Assembly: GCA_050730675.1 (NCBI GenBank)
Contig: JBOHNM010000120.1
Span: 1-12,612, forward strand
Source: JBOHNM01 sp050730675
GTDB lineage: Bacteria > Planctomycetota > Phycisphaerae > Phycisphaerales > UBA1924
Direction of reading: 5' to 3'
Length of the DNA stretch: 12,612 nt
Shown here: piece by piece, positions 12,258-12,612 of the stretch
Position numbering within the stretch: the first letter of the stretch is position 1
Layout of the letters: each line of letters begins with the position of its first letter
Notes under the pieces: generated by a model
What the model was told of the DNA's origin: nothing
What the model saw: the letters and a program-made list of their open reading frames with translations, nothing else
Databases searched by the model: none
Program-made: the position numbers and the translations under genes

Positions 12258-12612
12258 TTACTCGTACCGGAGCGCCTCGATGGGATCGAGGCGCGATGCC
12301 TTCCACGCGGGGTAAAAGCCGAAGACGATGCCGACGACCGCCGAGACCAGGATCGATGCGATGATCGCTTCCGCCGAAGGTTCCACAGGCCAGCGGAGGA
12401 ACTTGTTGACGAGCAGCGCGCTGCCGCGCCCGAGCAGGAGGCCCATGACGCCGCCGATGAGGCACAGGAGCGTCGCCTCGGTGAGGAACTGGCTGAGGAT
12501 GTCGCGTGATCGCGCGCCCACGGCCATGCGCAGGCCGATCTCGCGCGTGCGTTCGGTGACCGACACCAGCATGATGTTCATGATCCCGATGCCGCCGACG
12601 ACCAGCGAGATG
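12258..12612 (-). CDS. MacB-family ABC transporter permease, C-terminal part (truncated by window edge)
   Basis: About 117 C-terminal residues are visible; the 5' part lies beyond 12612. The sequence ISLVVGGIGIMNIMLVSVTE followed by RTREIGLRMAVGARSRDILSQF is the FtsX/MacB signature at the end of transmembrane helix 2 and the cytoplasmic loop. Two more helices follow, about CLIGGVMGLLLGRGSALL and AIIASILVSAVVGIVFGFYPAW, and the protein closes with KASRLDPIEALRYE, the standard MacB ending. In MacB pumps this FtsX-type domain couples ATP hydrolysis to movement of periplasmic substrate through a MacA-like adaptor and a TolC-like exit duct. Here the exit duct is the next gene. An adaptor gene is expected upstream but cannot be seen. 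The symbol is left blank because the ATPase domain is not visible. Confidence 0.93.
   Translation of the reverse strand, partial: ISLVVGGIGIMNIMLVSVTERTREIGLRMAVGARSRDILSQFLTEATLLCLIGGVMGLLLGRGSALLVNKFLRWPVEPSAEAIIASILVSAVVGIVFGFYPAWKASRLDPIEALRYE

Noticed and set aside
1..12612. Defence system, CRISPR array, prophage or biosynthetic cluster
   Set aside because: No arrays of spaced repeats, nuclease or restriction domains, integrases, transposases or assembly-line enzymes are visible; the genes are housekeeping, transport and secreted proteins.

Overview
The window looks like chromosomal DNA from a high-GC planctomycete, most likely of the class Phycisphaerae. This is inferred from three things. 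A secreted protein ends in the paired dockerin-like repeats with a closing Gly-Cys that are typical of that group. A secreted beta-helix protein has a characteristic 'SGSYYLTGNL' entry and a 'PHANF' ending. An intergenic remnant encodes a 'CPTCGY...PEWG' string resembling the zinc-ribbon tails common in planctomycete proteins. There is no phage, transposon, CRISPR array or other obvious defence or mobile system, so most of the window is ordinary core and accessory chromosome.

Layout. Positions 1-882: a DtxR/MntR-type metal-dependent regulator on the minus strand, followed by a long inverted repeat. Its divergent neighbour (892-1791, plus) is a predicted outer-membrane channel protein of the phenol-MetA family. 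Between them lie a good sigma70-type promoter and an AT-rich nested palindrome over the predicted start of transcription. Positions 1936-3740 (plus): a secreted molybdopterin-oxidoreductase-like domain fused in frame to a DUF3224 domain, then an ISC-type 2Fe-2S ferredoxin and iscX. Positions 3765-5062 (minus): a CPBP intramembrane protease and ribosomal protein bS20 (rpsT) with a clear intrinsic terminator. A divergent tRNA-Arg(ACG) follows at 5213-5286. Positions 5287-5760 hold no intact gene but carry a possible zinc-ribbon remnant. Positions 5761-6360 encode a membrane-anchored beta-repeat protein of unknown function.

Positions 6502-8189 (plus): modA and modB, the binding protein and permease of a molybdate ABC transporter, overlapping by 4 bases and with no modC ATPase after them. 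Positions 8297-9202 (minus): a secreted cupredoxin-like + Ig-like + dockerin protein. Positions 9565-10710 (plus): a secreted right-handed beta-helix protein. Positions 10737-12612 (minus): an efflux operon, comprising the 3' end of a MacB-type ABC permease (running off the window) followed 9 bases later by a NodT/TolC-like outer-membrane lipoprotein.

The themes that connect genes are metal handling (metal-sensing repressor facing an outer-membrane channel; molybdate import), Fe-S biogenesis (fdx-iscX), and tripartite efflux (MacB-like permease with NodT). The most useful non-gene signals are two. The regulator/channel intergenic control region reads as a repressor-over-promoter arrangement. 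In addition, a TAnnnT hexamer lies 6-7 bases before the start codons of four separate genes (dtxR-like, CPBP, modA, beta-helix), which suggests leaderless transcripts.
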